DNA of 64,000 nt from NCBI RefSeq assembly GCF_001486585.1, contig NZ_LN909043.1, positions 249,361 to 313,360 of the forward strand, in the 5' to 3' direction. Below, piece after piece: positions 18,069 to 27,275 of the stretch. Under the pieces are notes generated by a model. It did no database searches. It saw nothing but the letters and a program-made list of their open reading frames with translations, and was not told the origin of the DNA. The stretch is from Paenibacillus senegalimassiliensis (GTDB lineage: Bacteria > Bacillota > Bacilli > Paenibacillales > Paenibacillaceae). The stretch's first letter is position 1. Each line of letters starts with the position of its first letter. The translations under genes were made by a program, and so were the position numbers.

Positions 18069-20168
18069 GTGACAAACCGTTTCAGGTCTTTGACAGCCAT
18101 GATGGTCGCTTGGCTTATGGTCTTGACGTTAACAGCAGGCAGCTTGGGGGCTGCTTCGCCTGTCCTGGCCGCAGATGAAGGAAGCTTGGTGGGAGCTCTG
18201 ACCAGCGATGTTCCGGCAAATACGCTACGGGTACATTACCAACGGGCTGATCAGCAGTATGGAGACATGGGGTTATGGCTGTGGGGAGATGTAGCCGTTC
18301 CGTCTGAAGAGTTGGGGGAATGGCCCGCAGGGGCGGTCTCCTTCAGCAATCTCCAGACCTCAGACTATGGTGCCTATATTGATGTGCCTCTCAAGGCCAA
18401 TGCGGCTCATCTTAACTTTATCGTGCTGAACAAGATCAGTGGTGTGAAGGATGCCAATGATAAATACGTCAGCTTATCCGCTTCCGGACCCAAAGAGGTC
18501 TGGATCAAGGAAGGCTCGGATGTGGTTAGTCTGGAGCCGCCTTCCGGACCATCCGAGGGCAATCTGCGCGTCTATTACCAGCGGACAGATAGCCAGTATG
18601 GGGACTGGGGACTATGGCTATGGGATGACGTATCCGTACCCTCCGAAGAGGAAGGTAGCTGGCCAGAGGGAGCGTCCGCATTTTCCGGGGAGCAAGTGGA
18701 CGACTATGGTGCCTACATCGACGTAGCGTTAGGTGCGAGTGCGCAAAAGGTTAGCTTCATCGTCGTCAATCGGGTGACTGGCGATAAGGATGGAGTGGAG
18801 CGGACCTTCAACCAATTGGGGCAATATCGCACCATTTATCTCAAGCAAAATGACCCTGGTATTTATACCTCGCCCCCTGGGGACGGTGGGTCTGGCGGAA
18901 GCGAAGCTCATTTTCCGGAGTGGTCCAAGGATTCCGCGATCTATGAGGTTAACATCCGGCAGTATACGGAAGAAGGCACCTTTGCTGCATTTGAAGCCCA
19001 TCTGCCGCGCCTGAAGGACCTTGGCGTAGAGATTCTGTGGCTGATGCCCATTCATCCAATCTCTGAGGAGAACAGGGTTGGAACCTTGGGTTCATATTAC
19101 GCGGTTGCCGATTACAAGGGCGTCAATCCTGAGTTCGGCACAATGGCTGATTTTCAACATTTGGTAGACCGGGCCCATGAGCTTGGCTTCAAGGTCGTGC
19201 TGGACTGGGTGGCTAATCATACCGGTTGGGATCACCCGTGGATTCAGAACAAAGCCTGGTATGTAACGGATGGGAACGGTGAAATTGTAGCTCCCGATGG
19301 CTGGACCGATGTAGCGGAGCTTAACTTTGACAATGCCGATATGCGGGCTGCGATGATTGACGCCATGACCTATTGGGTTGATGAGTTGGATATTGACGGA
19401 TACCGGGCGGACTTTGCCTCCGGCGCACCACAGGACTTCTGGGAGGACGCACGGGAGGCGCTGGATGCCATCAAGCCGGTGTATATGCTGGCCGAAGATG
19501 ATACCCAAATCGGCTTGCTTCATAAGGCCTTCAATTCCAATTATAATATGGGATTATTCTATAACATTATGAAGGGAATTCCCGGCGGGGGCGTGAGCGC
19601 CGAGGCCGTGCGCTCGTTCCTGGAGGCCCAGCAGCAGAGATATCCTGGCGGCTCCTATCCGATGAATTACATCACGAACCATGACACGAATTCATGGGAG
19701 GGAACGGTGTCGCAAATGTTCGGTGCGGCGGAGGATTTGAATGCGGTGCTGAGCTTTACAGTGCCGGGTATGCCGTTGATTTATTCCGGTCAGGAAGCAG
19801 GCTTGGACAAACGGCTTGAATTCTTCGAGAAAGACGAGATTGACTGGAGTGACCTGTCCAAGCAAGCCTTCTACAAGACGCTGGTTCATTTGAAGAAGAA
19901 TAATTCGGCGCTGTGGAACGGAGAAGCCGGAGGGGCCATGAAGTATCTGGCATCATCAGACGGTCAGGTGCTGGCTTTCGAACGGGAGAAGGATGGGAAC
20001 CGGGTGATTGTGCTGCTGAACCTGTCCGGTACACCGCGTTCCTCCACTGTGCAGCTCGGCGATGCTGCGGGTACCTACCAGAATGCCTTTGGATCGTCCA
20101 GTACCGCCCTTGGAGCGAGTCATACGTTTAACTTGGCAGCATGGGGTTATCAGGTGTTCACGCAATAG
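18069..20168 (+). CDS. Secreted GH13 amylase with two N-terminal CBM41-like domains
   Basis: Secreted alpha-amylase-family enzyme of 699 residues. A signal peptide ends near VLAADEG. Two tandem modules near residues 45-130 and 165-250 begin LRVHYQRADQQYGDMGLWLW and LRVYYQRTDSQYGDWGLWLW; they look like pullulanase-type starch-binding CBM41 modules. A Gly-rich linker follows, then a GH13 domain with DWVANHTG (I), GYRADFASG with nucleophile Asp (II), MLAEDD with acid Glu (III) and YITNHDTN (IV). The GTG start has GAGAGGGG upstream. It presumably releases the oligosaccharides taken up by the adjacent ABC system. Confidence 0.9.
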   Translation: MTNRFRSLTAMMVAWLMVLTLTAGSLGAASPVLAADEGSLVGALTSDVPANTLRVHYQRADQQYGDMGLWLWGDVAVPSEELGEWPAGAVSFSNLQTSDYGAYIDVPLKANAAHLNFIVLNKISGVKDANDKYVSLSASGPKEVWIKEGSDVVSLEPPSGPSEGNLRVYYQRTDSQYGDWGLWLWDDVSVPSEEEGSWPEGASAFSGEQVDDYGAYIDVALGASAQKVSFIVVNRVTGDKDGVERTFNQLGQYRTIYLKQNDPGIYTSPPGDGGSGGSEAHFPEWSKDSAIYEVNIRQYTEEGTFAAFEAHLPRLKDLGVEILWLMPIHPISEENRVGTLGSYYAVADYKGVNPEFGTMADFQHLVDRAHELGFKVVLDWVANHTGWDHPWIQNKAWYVTDGNGEIVAPDGWTDVAELNFDNADMRAAMIDAMTYWVDELDIDGYRADFASGAPQDFWEDAREALDAIKPVYMLAEDDTQIGLLHKAFNSNYNMGLFYNIMKGIPGGGVSAEAVRSFLEAQQQRYPGGSYPMNYITNHDTNSWEGTVSQMFGAAEDLNAVLSFTVPGMPLIYSGQEAGLDKRLEFFEKDEIDWSDLSKQAFYKTLVHLKKNNSALWNGEAGGAMKYLASSDGQVLAFEREKDGNRVIVLLNLSGTPRSSTVQLGDAAGTYQNAFGSSSTALGASHTFNLAAWGYQVFTQ

Positions 20169-20194
20169 CAGCTTAATCCTTTAATCAGGACGGT

Positions 20195-20250
20195 CGCACT
20201 TCGAAATAGGTTGAAGATGTTCAACCTATGCGGAGTGCGGGCGGCTTTTT
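20195..20250 (+). terminator. Rho-independent terminator after the amylase gene
   Basis: Long imperfect hairpin: CGCACT and AATAGGTTGAA on the left pair with TTCAACCTAT and AGTGCG on the right, followed by a T run at 20246-20250. It separates the amylase operon from the permease operon, so the permeases probably have their own promoter in 20251-20454. Confidence 0.8.
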
Positions 20251-20454
20251 CACGTTTATGCCACCTTGGTCCGGATAGCGCCAGAATTGGTCCTGTTTCC
20301 GTCAATTCCAAGCTTGTACCCAGCAGGCTGAGACCAGGCTGACATGAAAAAGTCCGGTTAACGGCTGCTTCTGGTCCGATAATTGCCCAAGTGCGGGCGC
20401 TATACTAAGGGGGCAAACAGGAGGATATATACAAAAAAAGAGGGAGGGGATGTC

Positions 20455-21378
20455 ATGAAATCGGGTGCTTCCAATCTGGGGCGGACCCTTGGGCAAATCA
20501 AGCGAAACAGTGGACTGTATTTGCTACTGTTACCAGCAGTGATACTGACGATGCTCTTTGCATACAAGCCGATGTACGGCGTACTTATTGCGTTCAAGGA
20601 CTATAGTCCGGCGCTTGGCATTAACGCGAGCCCCTGGGTGGGATTCAAGCATTTTGAGAAGTTCTTCAATTCCTATCAGTTCTCAACAACTATAAAGAAT
20701 ACGATTATTATCAGCTTGTATAGTATAGCTACGTTTCCGATTCCCATCGTGCTGGCTTTGATGGTGAATCAGATGAAGGCGGGCCGCTTCCGCCGTTTTT
20801 TCCAGACCGTATCCTATATGCCGCATTTTATCTCAACGGTCGTGATGGTGGGACTGATGCTGATCCTGCTCTCACCGAGCACAGGACTGGTCGGCAATTT
20901 ATACAGGCTATTTGGTGGAGAGGCGCCGGACTTAATCGGGTCAGCGGGATGGTTCAGCAGTATTTATGTTTGGTCGGATGTCTGGCAGCATGTGGGCTGG
21001 GATAGCATCATCTTTATCGCTGCGCTATCTACGGTGGACCCTAGCTTATACGAGGCAGCGACGGTAGACGGAGCCAGCCGCTGGCATAAGGTACGCTATA
21101 TCGACATTCCGATGCTGATGCCTACGGCAATTATACTGTTGATCCTGCGGGTTGGCGGCTTGCTGGGGGTTGGCTTTGAGAAGGTGTACCTCATGCAAAA
21201 TGACTTGAATATCACCTCAAGTGAGATTTTGTCTACGTACATTTACAAGATTGGTCTGCTCAGCAGTCAATATAGCTTCTCCTCGGCCGTCAACTTGTTC
21301 AATACCGTTATTAACTTCATGCTGCTTATTCTCGTCAATCAGATTTCCAAGAAATTCAGCGAGAATAGCCTTTGGTAA
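20455..21378 (+). CDS. Sugar ABC permease 1 (LplB type)
   Basis: Inner-membrane transport subunit of 307 residues with about six membrane helices. The EAA motif region reads YEAATVDGASRWHKVRYIDIP. N-terminal basic residues precede the first helix. I chose the ATG at 20455, which has AGAGGGAGGGG just upstream; the frame is open further up. It forms a heterodimer with the next gene product and works with the two binding lipoproteins. No ATPase gene is nearby, so the shared ATPase MsmX is the likely partner. Confidence 0.9.
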   Translation: MKSGASNLGRTLGQIKRNSGLYLLLLPAVILTMLFAYKPMYGVLIAFKDYSPALGINASPWVGFKHFEKFFNSYQFSTTIKNTIIISLYSIATFPIPIVLALMVNQMKAGRFRRFFQTVSYMPHFISTVVMVGLMLILLSPSTGLVGNLYRLFGGEAPDLIGSAGWFSSIYVWSDVWQHVGWDSIIFIAALSTVDPSLYEAATVDGASRWHKVRYIDIPMLMPTAIILLILRVGGLLGVGFEKVYLMQNDLNITSSEILSTYIYKIGLLSSQYSFSSAVNLFNTVINFMLLILVNQISKKFSENSLW

Positions 21379-21393
21379 GGGAGGAGAAAGACT

Positions 21394-22314
21394 ATGAACT
21401 CCGTAAATCCGGTAGTGCGTCCCGCCGCAGGGAAGACTCATCCTCAGTCATCCGATAGAGTGATGGATATCCTGCTTTACACCTTTGCGGTTTTGTTTCT
21501 GATCGTGTTAATTTATCCGCTGTATTTTATCGTAATCGCTTCCTTCAGTGACCCGTCGGCCGTCGCGGGTGGTCAGGTCTGGGTACTGCCCAAGGGCTTC
21601 ACGCTGGACGGATACAAGGAATTGTTCAAGCATGAGAATATCTGGATTGGCTATCGCAACACCATATTATACACCGTAGTGGGCACGGCCATTGGACTAT
21701 TCGTCAATATCTCTGCGGCCTACGCGTTATCTCGCAAGGATTTGGTGGGACGAAAATTTCTCTCGCTGTTCTTCATCTTTACCATGTTCTTCAGCGGCGG
21801 TTTGATTCCTACCTTCCTGACGATTCGCGATTTTCATATGTATGATACGTTTCTCGTTATGGTACTGCCCTTCTCGGTCATCGTCTATGATATCATCGTG
21901 GCGAGAACGTTCTTCCAGTCCAGCATTCCCGAGGATTTGTGGGAAGCCGCGCAACTCGATGGCTGCGGTAATCTGCGCTATTTTGCGCAAATCGTGTTGC
22001 CTTTGTCCAAGGCAATCATTGCGGTACTGGGCTTATGGATTGCGGTAGGTTATTGGAACTCCTATTTTAACGCCTTGATTTATTTGAAAAATTCGGATCT
22101 GCATCCGTTGCAGCTCATTTTGCGCAATATCCTGATTACAAACCAGATGCAATCGGGTATGGGAACCGGAGAGGCAGCCCAAATTGCTCTTCGGATGGCC
22201 AATCTGATGCGTTATTCTGTCATCATCATCGCTACGGTACCGATCATGTGCGTGTACCCCTTCGTACAGAAATATTTTAATCAGGGGGTGATGATTGGCG
22301 CCGTTAAGAGTTAG
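21394..22314 (+). CDS. Sugar ABC permease 2 (YtcP type)
   Basis: Second permease subunit of 306 residues with about six helices. The EAA loop reads WEAAQLDGCGNLRYFAQIVLP. The ATG follows GGGAGGAG after the stop of permease 1, a 15-bp gap typical of an operon. It is followed 45 bp later by the second binding-protein gene. Part of the carbohydrate ABC importer of this locus. Confidence 0.9.
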   Translation: MNSVNPVVRPAAGKTHPQSSDRVMDILLYTFAVLFLIVLIYPLYFIVIASFSDPSAVAGGQVWVLPKGFTLDGYKELFKHENIWIGYRNTILYTVVGTAIGLFVNISAAYALSRKDLVGRKFLSLFFIFTMFFSGGLIPTFLTIRDFHMYDTFLVMVLPFSVIVYDIIVARTFFQSSIPEDLWEAAQLDGCGNLRYFAQIVLPLSKAIIAVLGLWIAVGYWNSYFNALIYLKNSDLHPLQLILRNILITNQMQSGMGTGEAAQIALRMANLMRYSVIIIATVPIMCVYPFVQKYFNQGVMIGAVKS

Positions 22315-22359
22315 TCTGAATTCTATGCTACTTCACTAAGAACATATGGGGGAATTCAA

Positions 22360-23988
22360 ATGAACAAGAAGGCAGGAAGATTCTCGTCTAGGAAATGGAT
22401 GTCCTTGATTCTTGCAGGTACACTGGCACTGGGACTAGCGGGCTGCGGAAGTGGCGGTTCTGCCAATCCAGGCAACACAGGTAATACGGGGCAAGGCGAA
22501 ACAGAAAACTTCAATAAAGAAGGTCTTCCTATCGTAACTGAACCGGTGACGTTAAAAGTGTTGACCATGCGCTGGGGCAATATGGGCGATACCTTTACCC
22601 AAAATCAGTGGCTTAAGGATCTGGAAGCCAGTACCAACGTGAAAATTGAGTGGCAAGTGGTCTCCTCCAATGACTGGAGTGAGCAGAAATCCATTATGCT
22701 GGCAAGTGGCACCTTGCCTGATATTATTCTGGGGAATCAAACCTTCTCCGATTCGGACATCGTAAATAACCTTAGCTATTTCCGTCCGCTGGATGACTAT
22801 ATTGATCAATATATGCCGAATTTGAAGGCGGCGATGGCCGAAACACCGGAACTGAAGAAGATTAGCACCTTCCCGGACGGTAAAATTTACTCTCTGCCAA
22901 CCCGTTTGCCTTCGCGGCCAAAAACAAAAAACCAGCCAGTCATTAACAAGGCTTGGCTTGATAAGCTGGGGTTGCCTATACCTGACACGACCGATGATCT
23001 CTATAATGTGCTAAAAGCGTTCAAGGAGCAAGACCCGAATGGCAATGGCAAGCCGGATGAAATTCCGTATACAGAAACGGGGCTGGCCCCGGATTTCCTG
23101 AATCCGTTCGGTATTACTGACATTAACGCCAATAGTATGCTGGTCAAGGATGGCCAGCCGGTGTTCTATCCGGTCAGTGAGGAATACAAGGAAGGGTTGA
23201 AGTTTGCCAACAAGCTGTATACGGAGGGCCTGATCGATAAGGAACTGTTCACTCAGGATGCTACGATGACTTCAGCCAAGCAGCAAAATGCGGATGCAGC
23301 CATTGTTGGCTTCAGCAACCAATGGACGCCGGATGCCGTATTTGGCAAATGGAGTGACGAGTACGCGATGATCCCACCGATTGCTGGACCGGATGGGAAA
23401 CGTTACAATCCGGGAAATCCCAATGGTATGAGCTTTAACCGCAACGAAATGCTGATTACGAGTTCTTGCAAATTTCCGGAAGTAGCAGCCCGCTGGGCGG
23501 ATCAGTTCTATACAAATGAAGCCAGCATTCAAAATTTCTGGGGTGCGATTGGGACAGTTATTGAGAAGAACGATGACGGCACTTATACCTTAATGGACCC
23601 GCCAGAAGGAACCAGTGCAGATGCTTGGTATTGGGAGCAATCGCTGCGTGACTTTGGTCCGAAATATGTCAGCCCGGCCTTCGAGGAGAAGATCGTGTTG
23701 AACAAGGAAGCCGGGGACGGCTTGAAGCTGGAAATTGATAAGCTCGGCAGCGAATACGTAACCGACCCATTCCCTAACGTCATGTACACGGCTGAGGAAT
23801 TTCAGGAGCTGCCAACGCTGACGACAGACATCGATAGCTATGTGGCTGCGCTGCGCGCTCAGTGGGTGACCAAGGGCGGCATCGAAGAAGGTTGGGATGC
23901 TTACGTGAAGAAGCTGAACGACATGGGGCTGGATAAGCTGATGAAGATTCGCACGGATGCCTATAACCGTTATATGAGTGTAGATTAA
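22360..23988 (+). CDS. Sugar ABC transporter substrate-binding lipoprotein 2
   Basis: Substrate-binding lipoprotein of 542 residues with lipobox LGLAGC. It is closely colinear with the protein at 13979-15616, sharing long blocks such as PLDDYI and IEWQVVSSNDW, and the same DPNGNGKPDEIPY loop. This is the second binding protein of one locus and lies directly behind the two permeases, so it is likely the main partner. Early duplication followed by divergence of the ligand range is my inference. SD is GGGGG before the ATG. Confidence 0.9.
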   Translation: MNKKAGRFSSRKWMSLILAGTLALGLAGCGSGGSANPGNTGNTGQGETENFNKEGLPIVTEPVTLKVLTMRWGNMGDTFTQNQWLKDLEASTNVKIEWQVVSSNDWSEQKSIMLASGTLPDIILGNQTFSDSDIVNNLSYFRPLDDYIDQYMPNLKAAMAETPELKKISTFPDGKIYSLPTRLPSRPKTKNQPVINKAWLDKLGLPIPDTTDDLYNVLKAFKEQDPNGNGKPDEIPYTETGLAPDFLNPFGITDINANSMLVKDGQPVFYPVSEEYKEGLKFANKLYTEGLIDKELFTQDATMTSAKQQNADAAIVGFSNQWTPDAVFGKWSDEYAMIPPIAGPDGKRYNPGNPNGMSFNRNEMLITSSCKFPEVAARWADQFYTNEASIQNFWGAIGTVIEKNDDGTYTLMDPPEGTSADAWYWEQSLRDFGPKYVSPAFEEKIVLNKEAGDGLKLEIDKLGSEYVTDPFPNVMYTAEEFQELPTLTTDIDSYVAALRAQWVTKGGIEEGWDAYVKKLNDMGLDKLMKIRTDAYNRYMSVD

Positions 23989-23997
23989 TACGAGCAG

Positions 23998-24038
23998 GCC
24001 CTGTCGTCTCCTTGATGGAGAGCGGCAGGGCTCTTTTT
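23998..24038 (+). terminator. Terminator after the second binding-protein gene
   Basis: Hairpin GCCCTGTCGTCTCC / GGAGAGCGGCAGGGC followed by five T residues. It closes the permease and binding-protein operon. Confidence 0.85.
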
Positions 24039-24165
24039 GCTTTTTTCGTTCGCAGTAGGAAGTGTGCTGTGAGTAACGATCCGTGCATTAACGAGGCAGG
24101 GATGGGAGAGAGGGACGGCGAACTAAAGTTTGATAGAGGAAGACAGGGATGAAAGGAGATGTTGT

Positions 24166-24990
24166 ATGCTCAGACCAGTTCCCCGTTCAGCGTTGAGACT
24201 TTTGGTAGGAAAGCAATATTTTACATATAAAAGGTATCTGAAATGGTTGCTAGACGGTGTAGCTTATGCTCGTCAGCAATCAATTGAGAGCTTGCCCCAT
24301 CGTGTATTCAGGCACGAAACTCCGCTATTGCGCCGATTGAAGGACGTGGATATGGAGCTCCAGTACGGCAAAATTACCAACCTTCGACTAGCCATTCCCA
24401 AACTAGATGGGATCATTATTCGACCCGGAGAGACGTTCTCCTACTGGCGTTTGATCGGCAAGCCGACCCGGAGAAAAGGATATACTGAGGGAATGGTATT
24501 GTTCTACGGAGGGTTCAAACGGGGAATAGGGGGAGGCTTATGCCAGTTATCAAATTTGATATACTGGATGACCTTACATACCCCGTTAAGTGTAACTGAG
24601 CGGCATCGTCACAGCTATGACGTATTCCCTGATGCAGCAAGAACCCAGCCCTTCGGTAGCGGGGCAACCTGCGCCTATAATTATCTTGATTTGCAAATAT
24701 ACAATCCCACGAATCAGCCTTACCAGCTTAGGCTAAATTTGACCTCTGAGCATTTGGTAGGAGAATGGCGTTCTGTGGCAGAGCCAGCCTATCGTTACTA
24801 CGTTTACGAGACCGAACATCGAATGGCCCAGCAATTTTGGGGAGGGTATACCAGGCATAACTGTATTCGCCGAAAAATTTATAATATGGACAATGAACTG
24901 GTTCAAGATGAACCCATCACGGAGAATCATGCCCTAATGATGTATCAGCCTTTCTTAGCGGAGGGTAACGGAAATAAGGAGGGCGGCTAG
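24166..24990 (+). CDS. VanW family protein
   Basis: VanW-like protein of 274 residues. The blocks RPGETFSYWRLIGKPTRRKG, GIGGGLCQLSNLIYW and RHRHSYDVFPD are characteristic. VanW's biochemical role is unknown, although the name comes from vancomycin-resistance clusters. There are no other van genes here, so no resistance is implied. AAAGGAG precedes the ATG at 24166. It is followed after 1 bp by a DUF4269 gene. Confidence 0.88.
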   Translation: MLRPVPRSALRLLVGKQYFTYKRYLKWLLDGVAYARQQSIESLPHRVFRHETPLLRRLKDVDMELQYGKITNLRLAIPKLDGIIIRPGETFSYWRLIGKPTRRKGYTEGMVLFYGGFKRGIGGGLCQLSNLIYWMTLHTPLSVTERHRHSYDVFPDAARTQPFGSGATCAYNYLDLQIYNPTNQPYQLRLNLTSEHLVGEWRSVAEPAYRYYVYETEHRMAQQFWGGYTRHNCIRRKIYNMDNELVQDEPITENHALMMYQPFLAEGNGNKEGG

Positions 24991-24991
24991 G

Positions 24992-25573
24992 ATGAATTTC
25001 TTGAATTTGGATTACTTGCAGCAGGGGACTGACCGCCAGCAAAGGGCCTATCGGGTAATACAGGAATTGCAGATTATGCAAAGGTTGGCTGAGTATCAGC
25101 CTGTGTTGGCCGGAACGATTCCGCTGAATATTGATATCCCTGCAAGCGATCTGGATATTATTTGCGAAGTGTATGATGCGGAAGTGTTCGCATTGGTATT
25201 GGATCGGCACTTCGGCACTTGTGACGAATACAGTCGTTCCGGCAGGGTAGTTGCTGGAGTGCCGCGAATGGTGGCAAATTTCAGCTACGGTGGCTTCTGG
25301 TTCGAAATCTTCGGCCAACCGTTACCGGTAACGAAGCAGAATGCCTATCGGCATATGGTTATCGAGCATCGGCTGCTGGAGATAGCAGGTGCCCAGGCGT
25401 TACAAGCCATACGCCAGCTTAAGACAAATGGCCTTAAAACCGAACCTGCCTTCGCGGAATATTTCGGCTTGGCCGGCGATCCCTACCAAACTTTGCTGGA
25501 TATGGCGGATTGGGAGGATACCCGGCTAGACTCGTGGATCAGGGAGAAGGAAGGTAGGGACAAGCGTAAGTAG
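24992..25573 (+). CDS. DUF4269 domain protein (nucleotidyltransferase-like)
   Basis: Soluble protein of 193 residues matching DUF4269. The GTIPLNIDIPASDLDIICE segment resembles a nucleotidyltransferase active-site strand (G-T/S and D-x-D), so a minimal nucleotidyltransferase fold is likely. Function unknown. It starts 1 bp after VanW and ends 14 bp before another nucleotidyltransferase-like gene, so these three are co-transcribed. Confidence 0.8.
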   Translation: MNFLNLDYLQQGTDRQQRAYRVIQELQIMQRLAEYQPVLAGTIPLNIDIPASDLDIICEVYDAEVFALVLDRHFGTCDEYSRSGRVVAGVPRMVANFSYGGFWFEIFGQPLPVTKQNAYRHMVIEHRLLEIAGAQALQAIRQLKTNGLKTEPAFAEYFGLAGDPYQTLLDMADWEDTRLDSWIREKEGRDKRK

Positions 25574-25587
25574 AGGGGGATAATCAG

Positions 25588-26373
25588 ATGTTCGAGCATC
25601 ATGAGCAGGCTATTAACAAGTTTAAAGAGAAGATGTCGGGAAGGGAGGATATTTTGGCACTCCTTGTATCGGGCTCGATTGCCCATGGTTTTGCCAAGGC
25701 TTCCTCGGATGTGGATGTAATGCTCATTGTGTCCGATGAGAATTATTTGCGCAGACGGGTTACGGGAGAGCTTACCTACTGGGAGAACGAGTCTACGGCA
25801 TATGAGTCGGGTTACGTAGACGGCAAATATGTGTCTGAAGCCTTTTTGCGCCAGGTTGCCGCGAAGGGCAGCGAACCGGCCCGTTTTGCCTTTGAGGGGG
25901 CAATGCCGGTATTCTCCAAGCTGGATGGTCTGGAGGAACTGCTGGCAGATATTGTCCGATATCCTGTAGAGCAAAAACAGAAAAATATAGCCCGCTTTAT
26001 GGCGCAGCTGGAGGCCTGGAGATGGTACGCCGAAGAAGCGCGTAAGCATGAAAATCTGTATTTGCTCCGGCACTCGGTGAATCAATTGATACTATTTGGT
26101 GGACGATTGATTTTGGCGCATAACGAAATACTGTATCCTTACCATAAATGGTTCCTGAAGGTGCTGGAGCAAGCTCCTCAACAACCATCAGGCCTGATGC
26201 AAGTAATTAATGATATCTTGAGAGAACCGGCAGCGGAGCAAGTTGAAGCCTTCTATCAGAGCATCAAATCATTTGCTGCATGGGGGACAGATGGGCTCGA
26301 TTGGCCAGCACGGTTTATGGAGGACAGCGAGTTGAACTGGCTGCATGATTTTACGCCAATCGGTGACCTTTAA
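25588..26373 (+). CDS. Nucleotidyltransferase domain protein
   Basis: Soluble protein of 261 residues. The N-terminal motif GSIAHGFAKASSDVDVM is a minimal nucleotidyltransferase active site (GS with D-x-D). A mainly helical C-terminus follows, like kanamycin-type or DUF4037 proteins. Substrate unknown. SD AGGGGG precedes the ATG. Last gene of the VanW-DUF4269 group. Confidence 0.8.
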   Translation: MFEHHEQAINKFKEKMSGREDILALLVSGSIAHGFAKASSDVDVMLIVSDENYLRRRVTGELTYWENESTAYESGYVDGKYVSEAFLRQVAAKGSEPARFAFEGAMPVFSKLDGLEELLADIVRYPVEQKQKNIARFMAQLEAWRWYAEEARKHENLYLLRHSVNQLILFGGRLILAHNEILYPYHKWFLKVLEQAPQQPSGLMQVINDILREPAAEQVEAFYQSIKSFAAWGTDGLDWPARFMEDSELNWLHDFTPIGDL

Positions 26374-26391
26374 GCGCGATTAACCGCACCA

Positions 26392-26581
26392 ATGAACGGG
26401 AAATTCTCCATATAAAACTTGCTATTTGGAGTGAGGACACACCATTATAGGGAATTCATCCATCTAATCTGGACTATATCGCCGAAAATGGGCTTAAAGC
26501 ACGGAATTATAGGGAGTTTTTCCAGTTAAATCTCAGAATTCAGTCATTTTGCATAAATTAGCGGGAGAATTTCCTGTTAGT
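26392..26581. repeat. Dispersed four-palindrome element, copy B
   Basis: Second copy of the element at 4532-4720. The GGG triplets of its four degenerate palindromes fall at 26398, 26450, 26512 and 26563, giving spacings of 52, 62 and 51 bp. The unit arms are versions of ATTATAGGGA and CCCGCTAAT with different mismatches. It fills most of the intergenic gap between the nucleotidyltransferase and DinB-like genes, without an ORF. Confidence 0.75.
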
Positions 26582-26736
26582 GTGCACTAGAATCGTTAGT
26601 GCGCCTTTTCGGCCCCTTTGGACGGTATCGCGTCTGCTTTCGCAAGTAATTAACCTTCAAGCAGTGCGTATGGAGGTATGAACCACCACCCAGAAGGAGT
26701 ATAATGAATCCACTCAATAAAGAGGAGGAATTGTAT

Positions 26737-27258
26737 ATGGACCCTAGATATCCAATTGGCCTGTTTGAATTCGAAGGTGCTGTGACACCGGCCCAGCGGG
26801 AGGTATGGATCAAGGAGATTGCTGCTTTGCCTGCCAGAATGAGAGAGGCTGTTGAGGGACTGAGCGAAGAACAACTGAACTTGAATTACCGGGAAGGCGG
26901 CTGGAGCTTACGCCAGGTGGTACACCATGTGGCCGATAGCCATATGAACGCTTATATCCGGTTCAAGCTGGCATTAACAGAGGATACACCAACCATTCGG
27001 CCTTACTATGAAGAACGGTGGGCGGAGTTGGCTGATTCCAGAGCCGGGGTGGAGGTTTCCTTGTCTTTGCTGGAGGCGTTGCATCATCGATGGGTGATTT
27101 TGCTAGAGTCATTAAGTGATGCCGATTATGAGAAGTCGTTCATCCATCCGGCTACGGAGCAGACCACAAGCCTCGGCTATAATTTAGGCAATTATGCTTG
27201 GCATGGCAATCATCATCTAGCGCATATTACCTCTTTACGGGACCGGCTACATATTTAA
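26737..27258 (+). CDS. DinB/YfiT-like metal-dependent hydrolase
   Basis: Four-helix DinB superfamily protein of 173 residues, YfiT/BstA type. The expected metal-ligand histidines appear in VVHHVADSHMN (near 55-66) and WHGNHHLAHI (near 156-165). Members include thiol-dependent transferases such as bacillithiol S-transferases; which substrate this one uses is unknown. The ATG at 26737 has GAGGAGG upstream, and an in-frame ATG at 26704 is less well placed. Confidence 0.88.
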   Translation: MDPRYPIGLFEFEGAVTPAQREVWIKEIAALPARMREAVEGLSEEQLNLNYREGGWSLRQVVHHVADSHMNAYIRFKLALTEDTPTIRPYYEERWAELADSRAGVEVSLSLLEALHHRWVILLESLSDADYEKSFIHPATEQTTSLGYNLGNYAWHGNHHLAHITSLRDRLHI

Positions 27259-27275
27259 GGAATGGGAGAGCGAAG

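Noticed and set aside
24166..24990. VanW as a sign of vancomycin resistance
   Set aside because: No vanA/H/X/S/R genes are present, and VanW-family proteins are widespread without resistance.
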